This document shows, piece after piece, positions 16,959-25,838 of a stretch of 64,000 nt of DNA. The position numbers and the translations under genes were made by a program. Under the pieces are notes generated by a model. It did not search any database, had not been told where the DNA came from, and saw nothing but the letters and a program-made list of their open reading frames with translations. Positions within the stretch are counted from its first letter, which is position 1, and each line of letters begins with the position of its first letter. Source of the DNA: Chloroflexota bacterium (GTDB taxonomy: Bacteria > Chloroflexota > Anaerolineae > Anaerolineales > UBA4823); contig JAJUJL010000001.1 in the NCBI GenBank assembly GCA_029265355.1, positions 310,001 to 374,000 of the forward strand. Reading direction: 5' to 3'.

Positions 16959-17057
16959 TCCGCGAGCGGCGCCTTGCACATCTATTAGCGCGCCAGAGCT
17001 GCCCGGCGCTGTGTTTTGCGGTATCATCCGACCAGGAATATGACCCCTGGGAGCCTG

Positions 17058-18392
17058 ATGGGTAAACTGCGCATTCTGCTCTTGCTACCGTTCGCCATCC
17101 TTCTGGCTGGGTGCGCGCCCGCCGGCTGGCAGGTCGCCACCAGCCGCGCCATCCAGGTCGCGCCGCCTGCCACCCCATCAGCGGTGGATGAACAGCGCCT
17201 CGCCAATCAGCACCCATTGTCCTCAACGACCCCCACGACTGAAACGCTGCCGGCGTCCCCACAGCAAACCGCGCCGCAAGCCACTCCGCAAAACGCGCCC
17301 GATCGGCCCACGGCCACACCCATGCCCTACGTGCAGGGCAGCCTTTACTTCAGCGCGGGCGTCAACCCGCTCACCGGCTTGAAAGTCGAGCAGCCCGCGC
17401 TGCTGGCGCGCCGCCCGATCGTGATCAAGGTGACTAACTTTCCGCGCAGCGTGCGCCCGCAGTGGGGCCTATCCCGCGCCGATCACGTCTACGAATATTA
17501 CATCGGCGACGCCATGTCGCGCTTCATTGGAGTCTTTTACGGGCAGGATGCTGAGCAGGTGGGGCCAATCCGCTCGGCGCGCCTGTTCGACGAGCATGTC
17601 ATGCGCGCCTACCAGGGCATTTTCATCTTCGGCTGGGCCGACGATCCTATCCTGGAGCCGCTGCTCACCCCGGACTTGAAAAACCGCCTGGTGGTCGAGC
17701 AGGCAGATAACTGCCCACCGCTGTGCCGCATCGGACCGTCGCGCGCTTACAACAACCTGTTCGCCGATACCCGCGCCGTCGCCGCCTACCTGGAATGGCG
17801 CCGCAACGACAACAGCCGCCAGAACCTCAGCGGGCTGCGTTTCGAGGAGGCCGTCCCACCCAGCGGCAATCCCGGCAGCCGCTTTGCCATTCGCTATTCG
17901 AACATCTCGTACAACTATTGGGAGTACGACAGCGCTCGCGGGCGCTACCTGCGCTACCAGGAAACCGCCGATCAGAAAGATGGGCAGCTTAGCTACGCTC
18001 CCCTGACCGACAGCCTGAGTGGCGAGCAGCTCAGCGCCAGCAACGTGCTTGTGCTGTTGCTGCCGCACAGCTATTACCTGAGATCCAGCTCCACCGAGAT
18101 CCTGGACCAGGTCTTCACCGGCGAGGGGCGCGGCTACGCTTTCCGCGATGGGCAGATCTATCCCATCCTGTGGTCGCACCCCGATCCGAACAGGCTGCCC
18201 ACCTTCAGCCTGCCCAATGGGCGCGCCTATCCGCTCAAGCCTGGCAATGTGTGGTTCGAAATCCTGAGCGAAGAGACGGTCTTTTCGCCGGCGGAAGGCT
18301 CCGGCTGGAGCTTCGATTTCGCCCTGCCCGAGCCACCGCCCACCGCCACCCCCACGCCACGCGGTCTCAAAGACGGGACACAATCTCCTTGA
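17058..18392 (+). CDS. DUF3048 lipoprotein, copy 2
   Basis: 444 residues from ATG 17058 with GGGAG four bases upstream; ATG 17040 is an alternative. Lipobox ILLAGC, a Thr/Pro/Ala-rich linker, then the same motifs as copy 1: NPLTGLKVEQPALLARRPIVIKV, YYIGDAMSRFIGVFYG, AEQVGPIRSARLFD, YAFRDGQIYPILWSHP and NVWFEIL. A short PPTATPTP tail ends the protein. It is clearly a tandem duplicate that has diverged. TATCAT at 17022 gives it its own -10. Its 3' end overlaps pyrD on the other strand by 26 bases. Role unknown; probably cell-envelope. Confidence 0.9.
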   Translation: MGKLRILLLLPFAILLAGCAPAGWQVATSRAIQVAPPATPSAVDEQRLANQHPLSSTTPTTETLPASPQQTAPQATPQNAPDRPTATPMPYVQGSLYFSAGVNPLTGLKVEQPALLARRPIVIKVTNFPRSVRPQWGLSRADHVYEYYIGDAMSRFIGVFYGQDAEQVGPIRSARLFDEHVMRAYQGIFIFGWADDPILEPLLTPDLKNRLVVEQADNCPPLCRIGPSRAYNNLFADTRAVAAYLEWRRNDNSRQNLSGLRFEEAVPPSGNPGSRFAIRYSNISYNYWEYDSARGRYLRYQETADQKDGQLSYAPLTDSLSGEQLSASNVLVLLLPHSYYLRSSSTEILDQVFTGEGRGYAFRDGQIYPILWSHPDPNRLPTFSLPNGRAYPLKPGNVWFEILSEETVFSPAEGSGWSFDFALPEPPPTATPTPRGLKDGTQSP

Positions 18393-19389
18393 CCAGACCC
18401 GGGCCGCGGTACACCAGCCCGGTGTAGACCTGCACCAGGGACGCCCCGGCGTCTAGCTTCTCACGCGCGCTGGCGGCATCCACAATGCCGCCCACACCGA
18501 CGATGGGCAACCTGTCGCCCGCCCACGCCCGTATCTGGCGGATAAGCTGTGTGCTGCGCGCTCGCAATGGCGCGCCGCTCAATCCGCCGCTCTCCCGCGC
18601 CAGGTTCGAAGCCAGCGCCGGGCGCTCGATGGTGGTGTTGGTCGCAATCACCCCATCCATGCCGGTTTGCAGGATCGCATCCAAGGCGTCTTCCAGCTCG
18701 GCGCTGCTCAGGTCGGGCGCCAGCTTGACCAACAGCGGCAACCTGCCTCCCAGGGTCTCGGTTTGCTCCCGCCGCGCAGCAGCAAGCTGGCTCAGCAGAT
18801 CCTGCAGCGCCTGGCGAGCTTGCAGCCGACGCAAGCCCACCGTGTTTGGCGAGCTGACGTTGATCGCCAGGTAGTCTGCCAGCGGCGCAAATTGCCCAAG
18901 CAGTCTCAGGTAGTCCTGCGCGGCGGCTTCCAGCGGCGTATCTTTGTTCTTCCCCAGGTTCACCCCTAGCACCAGCCCCGCAGGGCGCTTGCCCTGTAGC
19001 TGCCCCGCCACGTAGGCTGCCCCGCGCCCGGGGAAGCCCATGCGATTGATCAGCGCCTGGTCAGACGGCAAGCGAAAAAGGCGCGGCTTGGGATTTCCCG
19101 CTTGGGGCAGGGGCGTGACCGTGCCAATCTCGATGTGACCGAATCCCAGGCAGGCCAGCCCGCGCCAGGCAGCGCCATCTTTATCATAGCCGGCTGCCAG
19201 GCCCACCGGGTTACGAAATTCCAGGCCGAAGACGCGCACCGGGCGCGGCTCGCTGCGAAACCAAAAACGCACCAGGGCCGCCACGGGCGGCAAACGACCC
19301 GCCAGTCGCGCCAGGGAAAGCGTCAGGCTATGCGCTTTCTCCGCATCCAGGTGGAAGAGCCAGGAGCGCAACAGCGGATAAACGTTCAT
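18367..19389 (-). CDS. pyrD: dihydroorotate dehydrogenase (quinone-dependent, class 2)
   Basis: 340 residues from ATG 19389. It oxidises dihydroorotate to orotate with FMN and passes electrons to membrane quinone. The N-terminal helix pair (MNVYPLLRSWLFHLDAEKAHSLTL) is the membrane-docking element of class 2 enzymes. FRNPVGLAAGYDKDG, GFGHIEIGTVTPLPQAGNPKPRLFR, NRMGFPGRG and YLAINVSSPNT (catalytic Ser in the class 2 position) follow, with the FMN-phosphate loop IVGVGGI. No PyrK is needed, and none is seen. Last gene of the pyr operon; its 3' end overlaps the DUF3048 gene coming the other way. Confidence 0.96.
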   Translation of the reverse strand: MNVYPLLRSWLFHLDAEKAHSLTLSLARLAGRLPPVAALVRFWFRSEPRPVRVFGLEFRNPVGLAAGYDKDGAAWRGLACLGFGHIEIGTVTPLPQAGNPKPRLFRLPSDQALINRMGFPGRGAAYVAGQLQGKRPAGLVLGVNLGKNKDTPLEAAAQDYLRLLGQFAPLADYLAINVSSPNTVGLRRLQARQALQDLLSQLAAARREQTETLGGRLPLLVKLAPDLSSAELEDALDAILQTGMDGVIATNTTIERPALASNLARESGGLSGAPLRARSTQLIRQIRAWAGDRLPIVGVGGIVDAASAREKLDAGASLVQVYTGLVYRGPGLVKEIVSRL

Positions 19390-19411
19390 TCGACCATCCT
19401 CAGGGTCGCTG

Positions 19412-20848
19412 TCACCCGCTGGCCGCCAGGAACCGGCGCACAGCCTGCGCCTGTTCGGCGTCGATGCTGCCGTTCGCCTGCCAGTGCGCGATCAGGTCAG
19501 CCAGGCTGAAGACGCTGTGCAGCCGGTAGCCAGCCTGGGCCAGGGCTTGCGCTGCGCCGGACTGCCGGTCGACCAGCACCACGACGTCGCTGACAAGCAA
19601 GCCGGCGGCGGTCAATTTTTCGATCGCCTCGAACTTGCTGCCTCCCGTGGTGGCGAGGTCGTCGATCACCGCCACGCGCTCTCCCGGCGCATATTCGCCT
19701 TCGATTTCCGCTCGGGTGCCGTAGGCCTTGGTTTCCTTGCGCGGGTAGAGCATCGGCCAGCCGGATTGCAGGGCAATGGCGGTAGCGATGGGCAGCGCCG
19801 CGTAGGGCAGCGCTGCCAGCCTGTCGAAGCGCAAGCCGCGCAGCAGCGAGATATAGGCCGCGCCCACCTGCGCCAGCAGCGCCGGGTGCGAGGCCAGCAA
19901 GCGCAGGTCCAGGTAGATGGGCGAGTGCAACCCGGATTTGAGGGTGAAATCGCCGAAGCGCACACAGCCCGAGCGCAGCAACCCATCCGCCAGGGCCGCC
20001 AGGGGGGGTGAAAAGAGGCCGCTCACCGTCGCGCCGCCAGATTGGGAGAGAATTGCGCCACGCGCCCGGTTGATTTCCAGGCGCAGCGCCTCAGCCGCGC
20101 GCGCCGGATCATCGGCGCGCGCCACGCTGCGTGACACGGGCACCAGCAGCCCCATGCCATCTGCCCGCAAACCGGCCTGCAACGCCGCCTGCAGATCGCC
20201 GCCCTGCGCGCCAACGCCCGGCGCCAGGATCCACAGATCCGGGGCAAGCCGCCGCACCGCAGCCAGCGCCTGCGGGTGCGTGGCGCCCACCACCACTCCC
20301 AGGTTTCCGTTGGTGTTCCAGGATTGCGCCAGGGCCGCCACGTGCTGGTAGAGCGGCTTCGCCTCCGTTCCCGGAAAGCCTGGCTGGCTCACCAGCGCGT
20401 CTTGCAGGTCAGCGGAGCCTGGGTTGGAAGTCTTGCACAGCAGAAAGACTCCCCACTGCGGATCATCGAGAAAGGGCGTCAGCGAGTCGCGCCCCAGGTA
20501 GGGATTGAGGGTGATGGCGCTGGCGCGCAACGTCTCGAAAGCCGCCTGGCGATAAGCCTGTGCGGTGGAGGCAATGTCGCCGCGCTTGGCATCCAGGATG
20601 ACGGGTATGCCCGGTGGTACAGCGGCAATCACCTCCTGCAGCGCCTGCCAGCCTGCCGCGCCAAAGCGCTCGAAAAAGGCGCTGTTGGGCTTGAACGCGG
20701 CTGCGCTCGCCTGCGTGCCTGCGATCAAGGCCAGGCATTCCTGGCGCGCCTCGTCCGCTGAGGTCGCTTCATGCGGGTCCAACCCGATACAAAGCAGCGA
20801 ATCGATGGCGTGGGCGCGCCTTTCCAAACGCTCGAAGAAGGTTGTCAT
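19412..20848 (-). CDS. pyrFE: fused orotidine-5'-phosphate decarboxylase / orotate phosphoribosyltransferase
   Basis: 478 residues from ATG 20848. Residues 1-275 are a PyrF of the type 2 group, with LCIGLDPH, FKPNSAFFERFG, the catalytic ILDAKRGDIAST (Lys88) and APGVGAQGGDL. Residues 283-478 are PyrE, with RFGDFTLKSGLHSPIYLDLR, the PRKETKAYGT loop and the PRPP site VIDDLATTGGS at 394-404. Together they perform the last two steps to UMP. The order decarboxylase-transferase is the reverse of the animal UMP synthase. Stop codons are absent throughout, so this is a true fusion. It lies 15 bases after pyrB and 22 bases before pyrD. Confidence 0.95.
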   Translation of the reverse strand: MTTFFERLERRAHAIDSLLCIGLDPHEATSADEARQECLALIAGTQASAAAFKPNSAFFERFGAAGWQALQEVIAAVPPGIPVILDAKRGDIASTAQAYRQAAFETLRASAITLNPYLGRDSLTPFLDDPQWGVFLLCKTSNPGSADLQDALVSQPGFPGTEAKPLYQHVAALAQSWNTNGNLGVVVGATHPQALAAVRRLAPDLWILAPGVGAQGGDLQAALQAGLRADGMGLLVPVSRSVARADDPARAAEALRLEINRARGAILSQSGGATVSGLFSPPLAALADGLLRSGCVRFGDFTLKSGLHSPIYLDLRLLASHPALLAQVGAAYISLLRGLRFDRLAALPYAALPIATAIALQSGWPMLYPRKETKAYGTRAEIEGEYAPGERVAVIDDLATTGGSKFEAIEKLTAAGLLVSDVVVLVDRQSGAAQALAQAGYRLHSVFSLADLIAHWQANGSIDAEQAQAVRRFLAASG

Positions 20849-20863
20849 CGGCTGCCCTCTGCC

Positions 20864-21856
20864 TCAGGCCTTGCCCAGCACCATCGCCAGCAATGCCATG
20901 CGCACGTACAGGCCATATTCCATCTGGCGGAAGTAGGCGGCGCGAGGATCGTCATCCAGCTCCATGCTGATCTCATTGACGCGCGGCAGGGGGTGCATCA
21001 CAATCATGCGTTGCTTGGCAATTTTCATCGTCTCAGGTGTGATCACATAGGCGCCTTTGACGCTCTCGTACGCCTCGGGGTTTTCAAAGCGCTCCTTCTG
21101 CACCCGCGTGACATACAGCACATCCGTCTCTGCCAGCACGTCCTCCAGGCGAGTATGCTCCGACTGCGGAATGCCCTTTGCATCCAGCTCAGCGATGATC
21201 TCAGCCGGCATACGCAGGATTTCCGGCGCTACGTAATGCAAGCGGATATCAAACAACGAGAGCAGGCGCGCCAACGAATGCACCGTGCGCCCGAACTTGA
21301 GATCTCCCAGCATGGTCACCGTCAGCCCATCCACCTGGTGCAATTCTTCGATGATGGTGAACAGGTCCAAAAGCGCCTGGGTCGGGTGCTCGCCGATCCC
21401 GTCGCCGGCGTTGATGATCGGCTTACGTGCATATTTCGCCGCCAATACCGATGCGCCCACCTCAGGGTGGCGCAGCACGATCACATCTGCGTAGCATTCC
21501 AGCGTGCGCACGGTATCGGGCAGCGACTCGCCCTTCGAGACGGACGAGTAGCGCACCTCATTGATCGGGATCACGCTGCCGCCCAGGCGCTCCATGGCTG
21601 AGGTGAACGAGGACGAGGTGCGCGTGGAAGGCTCGTAAAACAGGTTGGCCAATATTTTGCCCTTGAGCAGGTCGAAAGTGCCCACGCGCTCCACCATGAC
21701 GCGCATCTCGTGCGCCACGCCAAAGATGTAATCCAGGTCAGCGCGGCTGAACTGCTTGACGGAGAGGATATCTTTGCCGTAAAAAGGCGCCCCGCGGTGG
21801 TCGCCAAAGGGCAGGTAGGGGTTATCTTTGCGATTAGCTAAAATATAGTTGGTCAT
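20864..21856 (-). CDS. pyrB: aspartate carbamoyltransferase catalytic subunit
   Basis: 330 residues from ATG 21856, with AAAAGGAG six bases before it. It condenses carbamoyl phosphate with aspartate. [12 protein letters not shown] (carbamoyl-phosphate site, residues 74-84), [29 protein letters not shown] and [11 protein letters not shown] are the expected substrate-binding motifs. In-frame sequence upstream to 22162 overlaps pyrC and is noise. No pyrI regulatory subunit is present nearby. It lies 28 bases after pyrC in the same operon, so expression probably follows the pyrC leader. Confidence 0.96.
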   Translation of the reverse strand: MTNYILANRKDNPYLPFGDHRGAPFYGKDILSVKQFSRADLDYIFGVAHEMRVMVERVGTFDLLKGKILANLFYEPSTRTSSSFTSAMERLGGSVIPINEVRYSSVSKGESLPDTVRTLECYADVIVLRHPEVGASVLAAKYARKPIINAGDGIGEHPTQALLDLFTIIEELHQVDGLTVTMLGDLKFGRTVHSLARLLSLFDIRLHYVAPEILRMPAEIIAELDAKGIPQSEHTRLEDVLAETDVLYVTRVQKERFENPEAYESVKGAYVITPETMKIAKQRMIVMHPLPRVNEISMELDDDPRAAYFRQMEYGLYVRMALLAMVLGKA

Positions 21857-21884
21857 TTTTTCTCCTTTTGGCTTTTTGTGCCTT

Positions 21885-22979
21885 TCAAATATGCTTCGCT
21901 GGCTGTGCTGCCCGTAAATTTTTGCCCGAGCCGGGCAGCGCCAGCACCTTTCCGTCACGGTAGACCTCCTGGCCGCGCAGCGCCACCCGCCGCACACGGC
22001 CGCGCACCTGCCAGCCTTCAAATGGCGTCCAGCCGCAGCGGGTGAACAGGTGCGCAGCCTGTATCTCCCAGGCGGCATCCTCATCCACCTCGATCCAGGT
22101 TTCCGGCTGTTCAGGCAGGGCGAAGATTTTTTTGGGGTTGGTGTGCATGCGCAGCACCACATCTGCCAGCGTCAGGCGGCCCTGGTGCACCGCGCTCAGC
22201 AGCAGCGGCAAGGCCGTTTCCAATCCAGGGAAACCCGGCGGCGGATCCTGGCCGTCTTTCTCCGCCGGCGTGTGCGGGGCGTGATCTGTGGCGAAACAAT
22301 CGATGACCGCCAGGTTCTCCCACAAGGCATCCCGGTCGGCAGGCGAGGCCAGGCGGGGGCGCACCTCGCTGCGCCCGCCGCCCAGGCGCGGGATGTCCTC
22401 CTGAGTCAGAAAAAGGTGATGCGGCGCCACCTCGCAGGTGATTTTCAAACCGCGTTCTTTCGCTGCCCGGATGAGCAGGATCTCCTCGCGCAAGGAAACA
22501 TGCGCCAGGTGCAGCGGGCGGTCGTAAATGGCAGCCAGCAAGATCACTGCCGCGAGTGTGCGCGCCTCAGCATGCGCCACGATCGGCGAACCTCGCGGCC
22601 AGCGCCGAAAGTGCTCCATCCACAGCTCCATGCGATCCAGGCGCAGCGGGCCATAGGTCTGGTCCAGATACATCTTCAAGCCCGCAGTGGACGGCGCCAA
22701 AGCATCCAGGTGTCGCAGATTGTCCGGGCCGGCGCCCAGGTATTGGGCGTAATCACAACGCGCTTTGCTTTCCGCAGCCCGCAGCGCCAGGTCCAGTGTA
22801 GCTGGGTCGGTGATCGCTGGGCGAGTATTGGGCATCGCCAGCACAGCCGTGAAACCGCCCGCCAGGGCAGCGGCAGTGCCGGTATCCCAGTCCTCCTTGT
22901 GGGTCGCGCCAGGTTCGCGCAGGTGTACATGGGGATCGATCAATCCGGGTAGTCGTATGCTCATCGTGTCACCAGGCAT
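21885..22979 (-). CDS. pyrC: dihydroorotase
   Basis: 364 residues from ATG 22979, or 359 from ATG 22964, which has a weak GGTGA site. It cyclises carbamoyl aspartate to dihydroorotate. The amidohydrolase metal site is visible: [10 protein letters not shown] at the N-terminus, [11 protein letters not shown] with the bridging Lys, VAHAE, HLAHVSL and FATDHAPHT. It is shorter than the type I enzymes, like the bacterial enzymes related to the CAD domain. First gene of the pyr operon. A perfect hairpin and a seven-T run end exactly at the first ATG, so there is no room for a promoter between them; control by attenuation is likely. Confidence 0.94.
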   Translation of the reverse strand: MPGDTMSIRLPGLIDPHVHLREPGATHKEDWDTGTAAALAGGFTAVLAMPNTRPAITDPATLDLALRAAESKARCDYAQYLGAGPDNLRHLDALAPSTAGLKMYLDQTYGPLRLDRMELWMEHFRRWPRGSPIVAHAEARTLAAVILLAAIYDRPLHLAHVSLREEILLIRAAKERGLKITCEVAPHHLFLTQEDIPRLGGGRSEVRPRLASPADRDALWENLAVIDCFATDHAPHTPAEKDGQDPPPGFPGLETALPLLLSAVHQGRLTLADVVLRMHTNPKKIFALPEQPETWIEVDEDAAWEIQAAHLFTRCGWTPFEGWQVRGRVRRVALRGQEVYRDGKVLALPGSGKNLRAAQPAKHI

Positions 22980-23077
22980 AAAAAAAGGTGGTGATGGGAG
23001 TCTGGTTTCCCATCACCACCTGGTGAATAAAAAATTCCTGTTCCCCGCCGGGTGAGCGGCCTGGTAACCGGAATCTT
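22980..23077 (-). promoter_or_regulatory. pyr operon leader with two hairpin/T-run structures (probable attenuator)
   Basis: In the minus-strand sense a first stem (23077-23070 with 23038-23031) is followed by six T. Next a 13-bp perfect stem (23020-23008 with 22999-22987, 8-base loop) is followed by seven T and directly by ATG 22979. The segment 23026-23022 (TCACC) can pair instead with 23017-23013 (GGTGA), part of the terminator's 5' arm, giving a possible antiterminator. The first structure may also serve surE as terminator. Confidence 0.65.
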
Positions 23078-23175
23078 GGGTAAATGGAGTGTTTTCATTC
23101 CGCCCGATTTTACTGAACAATTCCAATCTGTCAAGGCCTGATTTGACTCCATCGCAATGTTTGCCGGTGTCGCAC

Positions 23176-23940
23176 TCACCATTTCCAGGCGCTCAACTCC
23201 TGCTGGATAGCATACGCCGTCAAGTCGAGGTGCAGGGGAGTGATAGACACATAGCCGGCTTTCAGCGCCCCAAAATCCGTGCCCTCCTCCGGAACGCCAG
23301 TGGGGGCATCACCGCCGATCCAGTAATAAGGCCGGCCGCGCGGATCTTCGCGACGCACCAGGGTATCGCGGTAAACGCGCAACCCCTGGCGAGTGACCAG
23401 CATACCCTTCAACTCATCATCCAACAGGTAGGGCACATTTACATTCAACAAAATTCCCTTCGGCAGGCCATTTTCGATGACCGCTGACACCACCCGGCGG
23501 GCGACACGCGCTGCTGGGGCGTAGTCCAGTTGTCCCAGGTGGTTTTCAGGCGAATCGAGCGATATGGCCACACCGGGTAGGCCCCAGATGGCTGCTTCCA
23601 TGGCAGCCGTGACCGTGCCAGAGTAGGTGACATCGTGGCCCAGGTTGGCGTTGGGATTGATGCCCGAAACAACCAGGTCCACTTTCTCCGGCAGCAATTG
23701 CAGGATTGCCAGGGCCACGCAATCCGATGGCGCGCCATCCGTGGATAGGGCTGTGCTGCCATCAGCCAGGCGCACCTCGCGCACCCGCAGCGGGCGATCC
23801 AGCGTCTTGACATGCCCGGAGGCCGACCAGTTGCGGTCGGGCGCCAGCACGGTGACCGCGCCCAGGCCGCGCATTTCATGTGCCAGCGCCAGCAGCCCCG
23901 GCGCCAACACACCATCATCATTGGTGACCAAGATATGCAC
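23176..23940 (-). CDS. surE: 5'/3'-nucleotidase SurE
   Basis: 254 residues from ATG 23940. The family dephosphorylates nucleoside 5'- and 3'-monophosphates and short polyphosphates using a divalent metal. The SurE signatures are at the N-terminus and middle: ILVTNDDGVLAPGLLAL (metal Asp pair), VTVLAPDRNWSASGHV, LSTDGAPSDCVALAI and VVSGINPNANLGHDVTYSGTVTAAMEA. The C-terminal part has the expected YRDTLVRREDPRGRPYYWIGG and DFGALKAGYVSITPLHLDLT. Lies upstream of the pyr operon on the same strand, which would link nucleotide turnover and synthesis if they are cotranscribed. Confidence 0.96.
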   Translation of the reverse strand: MHILVTNDDGVLAPGLLALAHEMRGLGAVTVLAPDRNWSASGHVKTLDRPLRVREVRLADGSTALSTDGAPSDCVALAILQLLPEKVDLVVSGINPNANLGHDVTYSGTVTAAMEAAIWGLPGVAISLDSPENHLGQLDYAPAARVARRVVSAVIENGLPKGILLNVNVPYLLDDELKGMLVTRQGLRVYRDTLVRREDPRGRPYYWIGGDAPTGVPEEGTDFGALKAGYVSITPLHLDLTAYAIQQELSAWKW

Positions 23941-24062
23941 GCCTATCCCTCGTCTCAGAAATTGCGCTAATCAGCCCGCGCCCCTCACCAACAGGTCATT
24001 ATACTACCCGTGAAGGGGCATTCGACCGACTTGTTTGCCTTGCCCATACAAGTTAAAGAAAT

Positions 24063-24098
24063 GCGGGAGCGGTTCCCAATCCCGAGAAACGCTCCCGC
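24063..24098 (-). terminator. intrinsic terminator of the cytochrome operon
   Basis: GCGGGAGCG pairs perfectly with CGCTCCCGC around an 18-base loop; in the minus sense ATTTCTTT follows. It lies 28 bases after the stop of the last cytochrome gene. Confidence 0.75.
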
Positions 24099-24125
24099 CT
24101 GGCGCCGCCTTTGAACAATCCGCCA

Positions 24126-24956
24126 TCAACTGGCGCGGCTGCGAGATTGCAAGCCGAGCGCCAGGGCGATGACCAATACAAAGGCAACGATCAACACCAG
24201 CACGCCGCCCCATCCCGAGAAGAACGGATTGGCAGGCGCGGGCGTCGCAACCGGCTGGGCGCCGGTATCCACCGCTGGCAAGGTCAATACAAAAGCTGTC
24301 AGATCATTGATCTGCGCCTCGCTCAATGGCCCACCGTTCGCCTGGCTCCAGGCTGGCATAAACGAACCTGCAACGCCATTCGAGATGGTCGCTTTGATAG
24401 TCAGGTCGGGGCGAATAGCAGACCAGGTCCTGGAAAGGTTCGCTCCTACGCGCCCCAGGCCATCTGCCCCATGGCACACGGCGCAGTTTTGGTCGAATAG
24501 AATTGCGCCTTGATTGGGATCGCCCTCCACATTTGGCAAAGGCGTCATCGCCGGGCGAGGCGCGGCGGTTGGCGCAGGCGCCACAAAGGCCGGCCCATTG
24601 TTACCCCAGCTCAAGATGTAAACGGTCAGAGCCTCGATCTCAGCGTTGGTCAACGGGCCGCCCTTATCGATGCTCCAGGCAGGCATGAAAGAACCCGGAA
24701 TGCCATTGGCGATCGTACTGCTGACGCGCAGGTCTGGTCGTATAGCGGGCCAATCTTTGGCCAGGGTGGCTCCAACCCGCCCCTGCCCATCCGCCCCGTG
24801 ACAGACTGCGCAGTTTTCGGCAAACAGGCGCGCACCAAGCTCGATCTGCGCCGGGTCGGCGGTTTGGGCCAGTGCTGCCAGCCGCCAGCCAAGCAAGCTG
24901 ATCACGGCTGCCAGGAGCGCCAGCCCTAGGATGCGGAGACGGCTTTTGAATGCCAT
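24126..24956 (-). CDS. membrane-anchored diheme cytochrome c
   Basis: 276 residues from ATG 24956. An N-terminal signal or anchor helix (LGLALLAAVISLLGW) leads to two c-type heme domains with CAVCH at residues 49-53 and 158-162. Each domain has a distal SFMPAWS Met ligand and an LT..I..LT closing helix. The domains are near duplicates (GADGxGRVGAxLxxxWxAIRPDL in both), separated by a Pro/Ala linker. A C-terminal membrane helix (GVLVLIVAFVLVIALALG) follows. It carries electrons outside the membrane and is the last gene of the Rieske/cytochrome b operon, eight bases after the other cytochrome c, so it is probably the electron exit of the complex. Confidence 0.93.
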   Translation of the reverse strand: MAFKSRLRILGLALLAAVISLLGWRLAALAQTADPAQIELGARLFAENCAVCHGADGQGRVGATLAKDWPAIRPDLRVSSTIANGIPGSFMPAWSIDKGGPLTNAEIEALTVYILSWGNNGPAFVAPAPTAAPRPAMTPLPNVEGDPNQGAILFDQNCAVCHGADGLGRVGANLSRTWSAIRPDLTIKATISNGVAGSFMPAWSQANGGPLSEAQINDLTAFVLTLPAVDTGAQPVATPAPANPFFSGWGGVLVLIVAFVLVIALALGLQSRSRAS

Positions 24957-24963
24957 ACCGGCC

Positions 24964-25809
24964 TCACTTAAGGCTCAACATATAGGCGATCAGGTCGGCA
25001 GCTTCCTGCGCGGTGAGCGTCTCGCCATAGTTCTGCGGCATCAGGTTTGCAGCGTAGCCTTCGACAACGTATGCGTTGGGGTTGACGATCGACTCCAGAA
25101 GGTACTGCTGCGCCGAGGTGGCCTGTCCGGTGTAGTCCGCAGCCGAATAACGGGTCTCGGCGCGGGCGCCGACGCCGGGAACGCTGCCGCTGGCAGCCCA
25201 GCCAGGCCCAATCGCCTGGGAAATGTGACAACCGGCGCAACCTTTCGTGGTCGCCAATCCTTCACCCAAGGCCGGGTTGCCCTCCGGGAGCTCCACGGTG
25301 ATATCCGTGCCCACGGGGGGACCTGCCATCACCGGCTCCTGCGAACGGTCAGGTGCGGTCGCTTGCCAGTTCATAATGAATGCAGCGATATTGCGGATTT
25401 GGTCCTCGCGCAGTGGACCGCCGTAGGACTCAGCCCAGGGCGGCATCGCCGGACGTCCCTGCCCGGCGTAGCGATCTGGGCGTGTGGAGGTCAAACGGCC
25501 GCTGGAGACGGTGGCGACGATGTAATCCTCGATCGTGCCGCTCCATCCCACCTCATCCACCCGCTCGGTGAAGAAATATTTGTCATTCAGCGGCGGGCAC
25601 AAACCCGGCACGCCCTCGCCCTGCGGGCCATGACAATCTTTGCAATTGGTTTCATAGAGCGCGGCGCCCACCTCGATGGCGCTGGCAGCCTGGCCGCGGG
25701 TGAACTCTGCCATGCGGTCTTCTTCATTGATCCCATACCACAGGATGATACCGCCGGTCAGCAGGATAAAAATAACGCCCAACGAGATCTCAATCTGAAT
25801 TCGATTCAT
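24964..25809 (-). CDS. membrane-anchored diheme cytochrome c
   Basis: 281 residues from ATG 25809. One N-terminal membrane helix (ISLGVIFILLTGGIILWYG) anchors two c-type heme domains on the outer face. The hemes bind at CKDCH (56-60) and CAGCH (191-195); Met ligands are probably in RPAMPPWAE and NLMPQNYGE. The domains differ from each other and from the neighbouring cytochrome, so this gene is not a simple duplicate of it. Gene order Rieske-cytochrome b-this gene makes it the best candidate for the cytochrome c1-like subunit of the quinol-oxidising complex. Confidence 0.92.
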   Translation of the reverse strand: MNRIQIEISLGVIFILLTGGIILWYGINEEDRMAEFTRGQAASAIEVGAALYETNCKDCHGPQGEGVPGLCPPLNDKYFFTERVDEVGWSGTIEDYIVATVSSGRLTSTRPDRYAGQGRPAMPPWAESYGGPLREDQIRNIAAFIMNWQATAPDRSQEPVMAGPPVGTDITVELPEGNPALGEGLATTKGCAGCHISQAIGPGWAASGSVPGVGARAETRYSAADYTGQATSAQQYLLESIVNPNAYVVEGYAANLMPQNYGETLTAQEAADLIAYMLSLK

Positions 25810-25838
25810 AACCTGATGGCCCTCCCGAAGATTGCGGG

